Of a DNA stretch of 36,508 nt, positions 1 to 9,300 are shown in pieces (position 1 is the first letter of the stretch; each line of letters opens with the position of its first letter). The position numbers were made by a program, and so were the translations under genes. Below the pieces are notes generated by a model. That model had not been told where the DNA came from and did no database searches. It saw nothing but the letters and a program-made list of their open reading frames with translations. This DNA is from Defluviitaleaceae bacterium (lineage in GTDB: Bacteria > Bacillota > Clostridia > Lachnospirales > WQUN01): contig WRGX01000217.1 of the NCBI GenBank assembly GCA_009786975.1, positions 1 through 36,508 on the forward strand. The letters run 5' to 3'.

Positions 1-114
1 GTTCCCTCGAAGCCGGGAGCAGTTTCTAGGCGTATAAAAAAAAGCAGTCGGCGAGTGACACTCGCCGACTGCTTTTTTTATGTGACGGGAAATCGCTTCC
101 GGCTTCGAGGGAAC
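1..114. repeat. Large palindrome built from two inverted TTCCCTCGAAGCCGG elements around a hairpin
   Basis: Positions 1-16 read GTTCCCTCGAAGCCGG and positions 99-114 are its exact reverse complement. The sequence between continues to match with a few differences up to the centre at base 58, so the stretch forms two arms of about 56 bases. The inner part is the 37-79 terminator-like hairpin. The left arm begins at the window edge and may continue outside. Seen directly in the sequence; the function (cruciform, terminator or mobile palindromic repeat) is inference. Confidence 0.85.
37..79. terminator. Bidirectional intrinsic terminator, copy 1 of a dispersed hairpin family
   Basis: A 21-bp uninterrupted stem is centred on base 58, with an A-run on the left and seven T on the right, so either strand gives a hairpin followed by a U-tract. 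The core is AGTCGGCGAGTG, one base, then its complement. It lies 84 bp downstream of the stop of the minus-strand FMN-binding-like gene and would terminate it. The same core occurs at 11958-11996 and 35095-35131. Confidence 0.8.
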
Positions 115-163
115 GCGTCGCCGCCAACATGTGTCCCCGGTTCCCACCGCGCGCTTGGCGCGC
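82..163 (-). repeat. CGAAGCCGG-family repeat, copy 1b
   Basis: Read on the minus strand, this starts with GCGCGC-CAA-GCGCGC (163-149), continues with ACCGGGGACACATGT, then CGTTCCCTCGAAGCCGG and AAGCGATTTCCCG. The same order of blocks is seen at 2885-2970 and inside purH (10826-10904). It begins at the TAG stop codon of the FMN-binding-like gene. An inverted partial copy (1a) occupies 1-32. Confidence 0.75.
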
Positions 164-603
164 TAACTATCGCAGCAGCATGGGGCGGATGCCATTTCAA
201 GCGCGGAAATTACGGCATGTTGCAGTATGCCGGTTGTTACGGGGTAGTCGGTTTGCGGCGAGATGAAGGCGGACTGATAGCGCAAAACTTCGACCGCCAA
301 GTCCTCCATGCGCGGCTCGAAAAGCGGATAGAACACGCGATGTGTTTCCGACATATCGGACAAAAACACGGAAAGAATCTCGTTTTCGCTAACCGTCACG
401 CGAACATGCAGCGGCTCTCCGTACAGCAAAATCGTTGAGGAATACGTGCCTGGAATAAACCGCGATTCCGGCCCGACGTCCCTGTCCCCTCCCGAAAGCA
501 AAAGCACAAGCGCGACAATAAGCAAAACTATTGCCCCAAGCGCAATCGCCCCGATACGTATCAAATCCTTCTTATGTAATACGAAAATTTTTGCACCGCT
601 CAT
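163..603 (-). CDS. Membrane-anchored protein with degenerate FMN-binding-like domain
   Basis: The product has 146 residues. A lysine-containing N-terminus is followed by one hydrophobic segment (about residues 14-37), then an outside domain (about 50-137). The pattern of GTY, a beta hairpin, VRVTVSENEILSV and a closing helix (TTGILQHAVISAL) follows the FMN_bind fold of NqrC/RnfG-like proteins. The SGAT threonine motif used for covalent flavin attachment in that family is not kept; VTTG stands in its place, so flavin binding is doubtful. The ATG at 603 has an AAAGGA ribosome binding site. The C-terminus ends in three cysteines just before a palindromic repeat, which may have changed its tail. 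A small secreted redox or sensor accessory protein is a guess; the family call itself is moderate. Confidence 0.55.
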   Translation of the reverse strand: MSGAKIFVLHKKDLIRIGAIALGAIVLLIVALVLLLSGGDRDVGPESRFIPGTYSSTILLYGEPLHVRVTVSENEILSVFLSDMSETHRVFYPLFEPRMEDLAVEVLRYQSAFISPQTDYPVTTGILQHAVISALEMASAPCCCDS

Positions 604-723
604 TTTGCATCCTTTCGAATTTTTCGTTTATAAAATGTATGAGCGATGCAGGGCTTTTATTCAGGTTTTATTTAGACACTGCCGATACAAAAAAGTATGA
701 ATCTCCTCACACCAAAAAATAAC

Positions 724-752
724 TTGACCCGCGCGACATCAAGCACTAAACT
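724..752 (+). promoter_or_regulatory. Putative sigma-A promoter of the GH31 gene
   Basis: TTGACC (724-729) and TAAACT (747-752) are separated by 17 bp, giving a leader of about 37 nt before the GH31 start codon at 796. The -10 box matches four of six consensus positions, so this is plausible but unproven. Confidence 0.45.
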
Positions 753-795
753 AACCGAGTATGAGAAAATTTATCCTTCGGAAGGAGCGAACAAA

Positions 796-2838
796 ATGAA
801 ATTTACAAAGGGATACTGGTTGATGCGCGACGGGATTACATCGTTCTCCTGTCAGGACGTGCGCGACAAGGACGTTTCCGACAAATCCGTTACCTTGCAT
901 GTTACGCCGTGGAAGGTGTATCACCGCGGGCAAACCTTGGCGGGACCGCTGTTTACGCTGACATTTGAGGCACCCGTTGAGGGCGTGCTTCATGTAAAAC
1001 TGAATCACTACGACGGCGCGATTGAACAAGGGCCCGAGTTTCCGTTTAATAATGAAGAAAAAAAGGTCAGCTTTGAGGAAAATGACGCCGAATACGTAAT
1101 CGGCACGGGCAAATTAAAGGCGCATGTTAAAAAAGAGACCTTTGAAATTGAATATCGCTGGGACGGCAAATTCTTAACCGGCTCGGGCAACAGACAGCTT
1201 GCGTACATGACAACAAACGACGGACCGTATTGGCGCGAACGCCTGTTTGCGTCCGTCGATGAGTATTTTTACGGATTTGGCGAATACTTTACGCCTTTTG
1301 TGAAAAACGGGCAGGTCGTTGATATTTGGAACGAAGACGGCGGAACGTGTTCGGATTTGGCGTACAAAGCGGTTCCTTTTTATCTTTCAAATCGCGGATA
1401 CGGAGTGTTCGTAAATCACCCCGAAAAAGTCAGCTTTGAAGTCTGCTCGGAAGTTGTTAATCGCGTGCAATTTTCCGTGCCGGGCGAGTCGCTGAATTAT
1501 ATGATTGTCGGCGGCGAAAACCCGCTTGACGCCCTTTCCCGCTACACCTCGATTACGGGCCGCCCCGCGCTTCCGCCGAAATGGAGCTACGGACTGTGGC
1601 TTTCCACGTCGTTCACAACGGACTACAGCGAAGAAACCGTAAATTCCTTCATCGACGGCATGGCAGAGCGCGAAATTCCGCTCGGCGTCTTCCATTTCGA
1701 CTGTTTCTGGATGAAAGAATACGAATGGTGCAACTTTGAGTGGGACAAAGACATGTTCCCCGACCCCGAAGGAATGCTGAAACGCCTGAAGTCAAAAGGC
1801 TTGAAAATTTGCGTGTGGATAAACCCGTACGTTGGGCAAAAATCCCCACTTTTCAAGGAAGGCAAGGAGAAGGGGTATTTTATTAAAAACGACAAGGGCG
1901 GCGTGTGGCAATGGGAATTATGGCAACCCGGCCTTGCAATCGTTGACTTCACAAACCCCGCCGCGTGCAAATGGTACCAAAACCACCTGCGCCGCCTAAT
2001 GGACATGGGCGTGGACTGCTTCAAAACCGACTTCGGCGAAAGAATCCCGACCGACGGCGTGTATTTCGACGGCTCCTGCCCGTACAAAATGCACAACTAC
2101 TATTCCTACATTTACAATAAAGTAGTGTGGGACGTTGTCGAAGAAGTCAAAGGCAAAGACGAAGCCGTTTTATTCGCGAGAAGCGCGACCGCGGGATGCC
2201 AGCAATTCCCCGTACACTGGGGCGGCGACTGCGATTCCAACTATGGCGCGATGGCGGAAAGCCTGCGCGGCGGGTTGAGCCTTTCCCTTTGCGGATTCGG
2301 TTTTTGGAGCCACGATATTGGCGGTTTTGAAAACACCGCAACGCCTGATGTTTACAAGCGTTGGGTGGCGTTCGGTCTGATGTCCTCGCACTCGCGTTTG
2401 CACGGCAGTTCATCCTATCGCGTGCCGTGGCTTTTCGACGACGAAGCCTCCAAGGTGCTGAAACATTTCGTGCAATTGAAGGAGTCGCTACTCCCCTATA
2501 TCTACAGAAACGCCGAAACCGCACACAAAAAAGGCATCCCGATGATGCGCGCAATGTTCCTGGAATTTCCCGACGACCCCGTCTGCACCTTCCTGGACAC
2601 CCAGTACATGCTGGGCGACAGCCTACTGGTCGCGCCGATTTTCAACGAAGAAGGCACGCGTCGTTTATACCTCCCCAAAACAGAGGGCCAATGGACGAAC
2701 TGGTTCACCGGCGCGAAGTCCGACGGCGGCGTATTCATCGACGAAAAACACGACTACTTCAGCCTAGGCCTGTGGGTTCGCCCCGGCGCGACAATCGAAA
2801 TGACACAAGACGGCAAAGCCATCTCCAAGAAATTCTAA
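796..2838 (+). CDS. yicI: GH31 alpha-xylosidase (YicI/XylS type), C-terminally shortened
   Basis: A 680-residue glycoside hydrolase family 31 enzyme that would release alpha-1,6-xylose from xyloglucan oligosaccharides (isoprimeverose-type ends) in the cytoplasm; no signal peptide is seen. The N-terminal beta-sandwich has the YicI-type start (KGYWLMRDG). The barrel contains HFDCFWMKEYEWCNFEWD, typical of alpha-xylosidases, the nucleophile motif KTDFGERIP (Asp412) and the acid/base motif HWGGDC (Asp478), offset by four from YicI D416 and D482. The ATG at 796 is chosen because GGAAGGAG lies 8 bp before it; an in-frame ATG at 697 lacks this. YicI has about 770 residues, so roughly 90 residues of the C-terminal beta domain are missing. 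The stop codon lies on the first base of an inverted repeat, which suggests the repeat truncated the gene. Substrate is inferred from family similarity. Confidence 0.93.
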   Translation: MKFTKGYWLMRDGITSFSCQDVRDKDVSDKSVTLHVTPWKVYHRGQTLAGPLFTLTFEAPVEGVLHVKLNHYDGAIEQGPEFPFNNEEKKVSFEENDAEYVIGTGKLKAHVKKETFEIEYRWDGKFLTGSGNRQLAYMTTNDGPYWRERLFASVDEYFYGFGEYFTPFVKNGQVVDIWNEDGGTCSDLAYKAVPFYLSNRGYGVFVNHPEKVSFEVCSEVVNRVQFSVPGESLNYMIVGGENPLDALSRYTSITGRPALPPKWSYGLWLSTSFTTDYSEETVNSFIDGMAEREIPLGVFHFDCFWMKEYEWCNFEWDKDMFPDPEGMLKRLKSKGLKICVWINPYVGQKSPLFKEGKEKGYFIKNDKGGVWQWELWQPGLAIVDFTNPAACKWYQNHLRRLMDMGVDCFKTDFGERIPTDGVYFDGSCPYKMHNYYSYIYNKVVWDVVEEVKGKDEAVLFARSATAGCQQFPVHWGGDCDSNYGAMAESLRGGLSLSLCGFGFWSHDIGGFENTATPDVYKRWVAFGLMSSHSRLHGSSSYRVPWLFDDEASKVLKHFVQLKESLLPYIYRNAETAHKKGIPMMRAMFLEFPDDPVCTFLDTQYMLGDSLLVAPIFNEEGTRRLYLPKTEGQWTNWFTGAKSDGGVFIDEKHDYFSLGLWVRPGATIEMTQDGKAISKKF

Positions 2839-3087
2839 AACCTTGGGGGCTCTGCCCCCAAACCCCCGCAAACTTTTTGAAAAAGCGCGCCAAGCGCGCA
2901 TTGGACACCGGGGACATGTGTCGAAGTCAACACATTCCCTCGAAGCCGGGAACCGTTTCCCAGCCCACGAAAAAAAGTTTGACAAAAACTTCAAAATTTG
3001 AAACTGCTAAACAAAATCCAAATTTCAAAGTTTTGATGAAACTTTTTCAAAAGTTTCCGGGGTTTGGGGCAGCGCCCCAAGGTCTTA
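2836..3087. mobile_element. MITE-like element with about 48-bp terminal inverted repeats
   Basis: The left arm (2836-2885: TAAAACCTTGGGGG, CTCTGCCCCC, AAACCCCCGCAAAC, TTTTTGAAAAAG) is matched by the reverse complement of 3041-3087 with only a few substitutions and single-base gaps. Nested inside are a GCGCGC-CAA-GCGCGC hairpin (2885-2899), a CGAAGCCGG-family repeat and another inverted pair (2972-3000 with 3019-3047). There is no transposase and no obvious target duplication. G-rich/C-rich elements of this kind are common in clostridial genomes (general knowledge). It fills the whole gap between the GH31 and GH29 genes and also carries the upstream region of the fucosidase. Confidence 0.7.
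2885..2970 (+). repeat. CGAAGCCGG-family repeat, copy 2, inside the MITE-like element
   Basis: It starts with GCGCGC-CAA-GCGCGC, then ACACCGGGGACATGTG, a spacer, CATTCCCTCGAAGCCGG and GAACCGTTTCCC. TTCCC and GGGAA around TCGAAGCC can also pair as a small hairpin. The block order matches copy 1b (82-163, minus) and the purH copy (10826-10904, minus). Confidence 0.75.
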
Positions 3088-3104
3088 AAAAAAGAGGCGA
3101 AAGC

Positions 3105-4559
3105 ATGAACATGCAAAACATTGAAAAAGTTATAGCGCAGGGGCCTTTTTCGGATAATTGGGACTCTCTGGCGAATTTCACGCCGCCGAAGTGGATGCAA
3201 ACTGCTAAATTCGGCATCTTCATCCACTGGGGGCCATTCTCCGTGCCCGCGTTCAACGACTGGTACGCGCGAAACATGTATATCCAAGGAATGCCCGAAT
3301 ACGAGCATCATTTAAAAACCTACGGCCCGCACAAAGATTTTGGCTACAAGGATTTTATACCGATGTTTAAGTCGGAAAATTTCGACCCCGACGAATGGGC
3401 GCGAATTATTAAAGCAACAGGTGCGGGCTACGTAGTCCCCGTTGCAGAGCATCACGACGGCTTCCAAATGTACGAAAGCGAGCTGTCCCGCTGGAACGCC
3501 AAAGAAATGGGCCCCAAGCGCGACATGCTCGGCGACCTCCTCGACGCGTGCGACAAGCAAGGCATAGTGCGCGGCGCGTCGTCGCATCGTTTGGAGCATT
3601 GGTTTTTTATGAGCCACGGCAAGAACTTCGAAAGCGACGTAACCGACGCGCTGACTCCCGACGACCTGTACTGGCCGGCAATGCCCGAGCCCGACCACCA
3701 CGATTTATTCACGGACAAAGGGCCGAGTGAGGATTTTTTGCAGGACTGGCTCTTGCGCTGTTGCGAAATCGTGGACAAATATCGCCCGCAAATTTTTTAT
3801 TTTGACTGGTGGATACAAACCGCCGTGGTCAAGCCGTATTTGAAAAAATTCACGGCGTATTATTACAATCGCGCAAAAGAATGGGGCTTCGAACCCGCGA
3901 TAACCTACAAGCACGACGCCTTTATGTTCGGCGCGGCGGTAGTTGACATCGAGCGCGGAAAATTCTCAAACATCCAGCCCTTCTTCTGGCAAACCGACAC
4001 GTCGATTTCGATGTTCGCATGGTGCCATTCACACAACGCGGTGTACAAAAAAACCAAAACGCTACTGTGCGACTTAGCCGACATCGTAAGCAAAAACGGC
4101 TCGCTTCTTCTAAACATCGGGCCGAAAGCCGACGGAACAATATGCGACGGCGACAAAAAAGTTTTGGCAGAAATCGGCGAATGGATGGCTGTAAACGGCG
4201 AATCCATTCACGGCACAAGCGTGTGGCGAAAATCCGCCGAAGGCCCAACCCTGACAAAGGAAGGCCAATTCACCGACAGCAACGAGCAAAATTTCACCTG
4301 CCAAGACATCCGCTTCACAAAAAAAGGCAGCCACATCTACGCAATCGTACTAAAAAGCCCCGACGACGGCCGCGTCCGCGTATGTTCCCTCGGCAAAAGT
4401 GCCGACCACAATCTGCCCCTGTTCCACGGAATAATAAAAGACGTAGAGCTTCTCGGCGGAAAAGTCCAAAGCTGGACGCGTGACAGCGACGGACTGAACG
4501 TACACTTCGAACCAATAAAAACCGATTTGCCCGTGGTAATAAAAGTTTTGGTTGATTAG
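3105..4559 (+). CDS. GH29 alpha-L-fucosidase
   Basis: A 484-residue family GH29 enzyme that hydrolyses terminal alpha-L-fucose. Visible family signatures are KFGIFIHWGPFSVPAF (about 35-50), AEHHDGF (114-120), the SSHRLEHWFF segment and YFDWW, where Asp234 is the expected nucleophile. LLLNIGPKADG near residue 350 is the characteristic end of the barrel, and a small C-terminal beta domain follows. There is no signal peptide, so it acts on imported oligosaccharides. The ATG at 3105 follows AGAGGCGA; the same frame stays open far upstream through the repeat and into the GH31 gene, but that part has no family similarity. With the alpha-xylosidase upstream, a role in removing fucose from fucosylated xyloglucan is likely; host-glycan fucose is an alternative. 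The stop lies 13 bp before dapF, so the genes are probably co-transcribed. Confidence 0.92.
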   Translation: MNMQNIEKVIAQGPFSDNWDSLANFTPPKWMQTAKFGIFIHWGPFSVPAFNDWYARNMYIQGMPEYEHHLKTYGPHKDFGYKDFIPMFKSENFDPDEWARIIKATGAGYVVPVAEHHDGFQMYESELSRWNAKEMGPKRDMLGDLLDACDKQGIVRGASSHRLEHWFFMSHGKNFESDVTDALTPDDLYWPAMPEPDHHDLFTDKGPSEDFLQDWLLRCCEIVDKYRPQIFYFDWWIQTAVVKPYLKKFTAYYYNRAKEWGFEPAITYKHDAFMFGAAVVDIERGKFSNIQPFFWQTDTSISMFAWCHSHNAVYKKTKTLLCDLADIVSKNGSLLLNIGPKADGTICDGDKKVLAEIGEWMAVNGESIHGTSVWRKSAEGPTLTKEGQFTDSNEQNFTCQDIRFTKKGSHIYAIVLKSPDDGRVRVCSLGKSADHNLPLFHGIIKDVELLGGKVQSWTRDSDGLNVHFEPIKTDLPVVIKVLVD

Positions 4560-4572
4560 GAGTTGAAACGCT

Positions 4573-5418
4573 ATGTTTCGTTTCATAAAGATGCACGGTT
4601 GCGGCAACGACTATATTTTTTTTGATTGCTTCGACCAAGAAATTTCCGACCCCGAAGCCGCATCCCGAAAGCTGTCCGACCGAAACAAAGGTATCGGCGG
4701 CGACGGGATTATTTTGATTTGCCCCCCAAGTGATTCAAATAAGGCTGACGCAAAAATGCTTATGTATAATGCGGACGGCACCTCGGCGGCAATGTGCGGA
4801 AACGCGATTCGTTGCGTAGGGAAGTATTTATATGAAAGCGGACGCGCGGCGAAAAACACACTGGAAATCGAGACTCTCGTGGGCATAAAAATTTTAGAAT
4901 TAATCATCCTCGACGGCGTTGTAAATTCCGTTCGCGTAAACATGGGGCGGGCGGATTTAAGGCCCGACGCAATCCCCGTTGACCTCGTCGGCGACAGCAT
5001 AATCGGCCGCGAAGTCAAAATCAGCGGATATAAATACGAAATCACCTGCGTAAGCATGGGAAACCCAAACGCAGTAATCTTCAACGACGATATCGACCAC
5101 TTCGAAATGGAAAAAATCGGCCCCATAATCGAATGCGCGAAAATTTTCCCGGAACGCACAAACTTCGAAGTCGCGCAAATCATAAGCCGCAACAATATTC
5201 GTATGCGCGTTTGGAATCGCGGCGCGGGCGAAACAATGGCGTGCGGAACGGGCGCGTGTTCGGCGGCGGTTGCGGCTGTTTTAATGGGCTATTGCGACAA
5301 GGATACCGACATTACCGTGCAGCTTCGCGGGGGAGTGTTAACCGTGAAATACACCGACGACGCAGTTTACATGACGGGCGGCTGTGAAAAAGTCTTCGAG
5401 GGGGAAATCGCGACATGA
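4573..5418 (+). CDS. dapF: Diaminopimelate epimerase
   Basis: A 281-residue cofactor-independent epimerase converting LL- to meso-diaminopimelate, the last step before the peptidoglycan cross-link residue and lysine. Both catalytic cysteines are present in their motifs: [15 protein letters not shown] (Cys75) and [14 protein letters not shown] (Cys224). The length is normal for the family (about 275-285). The ATG follows AGGAG by 10 bp. It sits between a fucosidase and a GMP synthetase subunit, with a 4-bp ATGA overlap with the latter, implying translational coupling although the pathways are unrelated. Confidence 0.96.
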   Translation: MFRFIKMHGCGNDYIFFDCFDQEISDPEAASRKLSDRNKGIGGDGIILICPPSDSNKADAKMLMYNADGTSAAMCGNAIRCVGKYLYESGRAAKNTLEIETLVGIKILELIILDGVVNSVRVNMGRADLRPDAIPVDLVGDSIIGREVKISGYKYEITCVSMGNPNAVIFNDDIDHFEMEKIGPIIECAKIFPERTNFEVAQIISRNNIRMRVWNRGAGETMACGTGACSAAVAAVLMGYCDKDTDITVQLRGGVLTVKYTDDAVYMTGGCEKVFEGEIAT

Positions 5419-6350
5419 AGGATTTTATCGAATCGCAGATTAAACAAATTCGCGAAATCGTTGGCTCCGACAAGGTTCTTTTGGCACTTTCCGGCGGGGT
5501 CGATTCGTCTGTTTGTGCCGCACTTTTGGCAAAGGCGATACCGGGGCAGATTTTCGCGATTTTCGTTGACCATGGCTTTATGCGGCTGGACGAGGCCGAC
5601 GAGGTAGAAGAAATTTTTTCGAAATATGACATAAATTTGATTCGCGTAAACGCCGCGACGCGATTTTTGAACAAATTAACGGGCATCGTTGAACCCGAAA
5701 AAAAGCGCAAATTAATCGGCGAGGAGTTTATCCGCGTATTTGAAGAAGAGGCGACGAAGCTCGGCAAAATTCCGTTTCTCGCGCAGGGTACGATTTTTGT
5801 TGACCTTGCTGAATCCGGCGGAAAACACGGCGCGCTTGTAAAAAGCCATCACAATGTCGGCGGTCTGCCCGAAAGCCTTGGTTTCGAGCGGCTGATCGAG
5901 CCGCTTTCGACGCTGTACAAGCCCGATGTGCGCGAAGTGGGGCGGCTTTTGGGGCTTCCCGACGCGCTTGTTGACCGCCAGCCCTTCCCCGGACCGGGGC
6001 TTGCCGTTCGCGTAATCGGCGAAATTACGGAGGAAAAACTGGACACCTTGCGCCAAGCCGACGCGATTTTCCGCGAGGAAATCGAAAAAATGCCGGAAAC
6101 GCCCGACCAATATTTTGCCGTTTTAACCGACACGTTTTCTGTCGGCGTGAAAAACGGAATCCGCACGTATGACCGGGTTGTCGCGCTTCGCGCCCTAAAA
6201 ACAACGGATTTTATGCATTGTGAATTGGTGCGCGTGCCATACGAAACGCTTGAACTTGTCGTCTCGCGTATAACGGCGGAAGTTCCGTCGGTCAGCCGCG
6301 TTGTCTACGATATTACGCCGAAACCCACGGCAACCATGGAGTGGCTGTGA
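5415..6350 (+). CDS. guaA: GMP synthetase, stand-alone ATP-pyrophosphatase subunit
   Basis: A 311-residue protein holding only the synthetase half of GuaA. It adenylates XMP and uses ammonia to form GMP. The PP-loop SGGVDSS is at residues 26-32, followed by FVDHGFMR, the QGT segment, the [10 protein letters not shown] motif and the C-terminal dimerisation domain with [13 protein letters not shown]. It ends in TATMEWL, like the IEW end of GuaA. Bacterial GuaA usually has about 510-525 residues with a fused glutamine amidotransferase. None is encoded here, so this protein either pairs with a separate amidotransferase elsewhere (archaeal-type arrangement) or uses free ammonia. It overlaps dapF by 4 bp and its end overlaps the start of the hybrid kinase. 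Confidence 0.92.
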   Translation: MKDFIESQIKQIREIVGSDKVLLALSGGVDSSVCAALLAKAIPGQIFAIFVDHGFMRLDEADEVEEIFSKYDINLIRVNAATRFLNKLTGIVEPEKKRKLIGEEFIRVFEEEATKLGKIPFLAQGTIFVDLAESGGKHGALVKSHHNVGGLPESLGFERLIEPLSTLYKPDVREVGRLLGLPDALVDRQPFPGPGLAVRVIGEITEEKLDTLRQADAIFREEIEKMPETPDQYFAVLTDTFSVGVKNGIRTYDRVVALRALKTTDFMHCELVRVPYETLELVVSRITAEVPSVSRVVYDITPKPTATMEWL

Positions 6351-9300
6351 GTACGCCGATTGTCGTGAAAAAAAATGCCCCTCGCTTTATCTTGCGCGCG
6401 CAGGTGTTATATTTTGTTGTCACCGCTGTGCTGATTATCGCTATTTTGGCCGTGGGCGCGAGAATTTCCGGTGATATTGCCGAGGAAGCGGCGTACAGAA
6501 TGGCGCGGCAAAACGCCATTGAAGTGGCGTCGAATTTTCAGGTCTACATGAACCCGCATATGCGCATGATGCAGCAAATGTCGCACTCGACGGCGATTGC
6601 GCGCTGGCTTTCGGATGACCCTTACGACCCAAGCTACCCGTGGGCGAAGTCTGCCGCCTTTAACGAAATTATGGGACATGCGCAAACATGGCCCGAGGCG
6701 CGATATATGTTTACGTTTGCCGACACTCTTCGAAGTTATAATTTCTTCACGCATCTTGAATCCGTCGACGATTTTACACACTGGGGATATCTTGAGGGTA
6801 CCGGGGGAACAGGTAATTGGTTTTACAATACACTGGCCGCCGAGCCCTCTTTTATAACAAATATTCAGCGAGACCAGCCCGATGCGTACGGGAATTTTGA
6901 CTTGTTGATTTGGTCGAACCACAGGATTTATTACGAGGGGCGGCTTGTCGGTGTTTTTACGCTGGGTTCGTCCTTTGACGATATCTTTAATGCGGCGTTC
7001 GGCGGGATTGTCGACGACAATAAGCGAGCCTACATATTAGACAGAAACGGCCTTGTCCGATTGGACAGCTCGGGACAATTGGAGCTTTTCGTTGACGGCG
7101 TTCCGATTTTCCCCGCCGTGCCGGAAGCGGACCAAAATCCCGAACTTGCCGCAACCATAGCCGCGCATTTGCACGAACTTAACGGCGGGCTTTTTCCGCT
7201 TGGTACATTTACGCAGGAGGCTGTGCGTCTTGAACGCGGCGGGTTTGCCTATGCCGCCATTTCGCCGATAGTCGGCACGGATTGGTCGGTCATGGTACTT
7301 TCTGCCCGCGTACCCGGCATGAACCCGCAGTATTATTTTCTTATTGCCGCTTCGATTGTATTTTTACTTGCGTCCGCAATTGGTGCGAATTGGCTTATTC
7401 GCCGCTTTGTTTTGATTCCTTTGCAGGAAATGGAACGCCAAAAAGCCATCGAAAGGCAAGAGCGCGAAGCGCGCGATATGATGACACAGCTTCTCGACGA
7501 AGCCCCGATTTTTATCGAATATTTGGACGAAAATTTTAACCCAACCCATTGCAATAAGAGCACTGCCGAACTTTTCGGGCTGGACGACCCGAGCGAATTT
7601 ATCACGAAGTACGATGAGCTTTCGCCCGAATTTCAGCCGGGTGGCAGGCCGTCAAAGGAAATGGCGGCGGAATTGTTGCGCAAGGCGATGGATGAAGGGT
7701 ATTTGCGATTCGAATGGATGCATCAAACTTTGAGCGGCGAGCCGCTTCCTGTTGACACAACCGTTATTCGTATCGAACACAACGGCAAGCCCATGCTTAT
7801 CGGCTATAATCACGACCTTCGCGCCATCAAAGAGGCAACCTACGATGCCGAGGAGCTTAACAGGCTTTTCTTCGAAGCGTCGCCGATTATTATGAATATT
7901 TGGGACGACGAGCACAACTTACTTTCGACGACTCCGCAATCTGCAAAAATGTTTGGTTGTTCAAGCGAAGAAGAATATATTGCGAATTTTTTTGAAACGT
8001 CTCCGAAGTTTCAGCCTGACGGCTCGCCCTCGGACGAAGCCGCCATGACCCTTCTCAAACAGGCCTTCGACGAAGGATATGTTCAGCTCGAATGGATGCA
8101 CCGAACCCTTGACGATGGGCAGCCGATGCCTGTGGAAGTTACGATGGTTCGCTTTTCGCGCAAGGGCAAATTTTACGTCGCGGCATACACCGTCGATTTG
8201 CGCCCCGTTAAAGCCGCAATGGACGAACGCGTCCGTTTGATGTTTGACGCGACCCCGCTTATTATCGAATTTTGGTCGAGGGATTTTATGCCGCTTGATT
8301 GCAACAAAACCGCGCTTGAATATTTGGGGCTTTCCTCAACGGATGCGTACATGTCCGTTATGGGCGACCATTACAAGCAAACGCATCCCGGAATGCCCGT
8401 TTTTTACGAGTATTTAAGTGAGGTCGTTAAGAGCGGCACGTGTCGTTTTGAATTTATCGATTACAAGCTGTCGGGTGAAGAAAGAGTCATGGATATTTAT
8501 GCCGTTAGCATGAAAATCAACGGCGAAGACGTTATCGTTACGTACTCGAGAGACATTACGCGCGAACGTGAAATTGAGCTTGAAATCAAACAAGCCGAAG
8601 CCGAGCGCAAACGCATCGATATCGCCGAGGAATCAAACCGCGCTAAAACCGCTTTCCTTGCGAGAATGTCGCACGAAATCCGCACGCCGATATCTGCTGT
8701 TTTGGGCATTTCGGAGATTGAGCTGCAATCGCCGCACTTATTGCCGCGCGTTGAAGAATCATTTGCGAAAATCAACGACTCTGCGCAAATGCTTACGAAT
8801 ATGGTTAACGATATCCTTGACCTTTCAAAAATCGAGGCGGGCAAGCTGGAAATAATTGTGGAGGAATACGAAACGGAGTATTTAATAAGCGACGCCTCGC
8901 ACATGCACCTTACTCATTTGGGCGAAAAGGATATCGAATTTAAAATGTTTGTTGACGAGAATTTGCCCACGCATTTAATCGGCGACCAGATGCGAATCGG
9001 ACAAATTTTGAACAATTTACTGTCAAACGCAATCAAATATACCGAGAGAGGCAGCGTCGAATTAGCGTTCCAATACGGTCAGGACGAAACGTTAATCCTA
9101 TCCGTTTCCGACACGGGATTCGGAATGACACAAGAACAGCTCGACGAACTGCACCACGATTACTCTCGTTTTCACGAACACGAAAATCGTTTTATAAGCG
9201 GAACCGGGCTTGGCATGTCCATCGTGAACAGCTTGGTGCAGATGATGTATGCGGAAATTGACATTGAAAGCGAACCCGGAGTTGGCACAAAGGTCGTTGT

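Noticed and set aside
55-438. Plus-strand open frame of 127 codons over the first repeat
   Set aside because: It is antisense to the FMN-binding-like gene and its first third is translated palindromic repeat.
2361-3104. Long open frame running from inside the GH31 gene through the repeat into the fucosidase
   Set aside because: The upstream part is out of frame with GH31, rich in arginine and without family similarity; the fucosidase has its own ATG and ribosome binding site at 3105.
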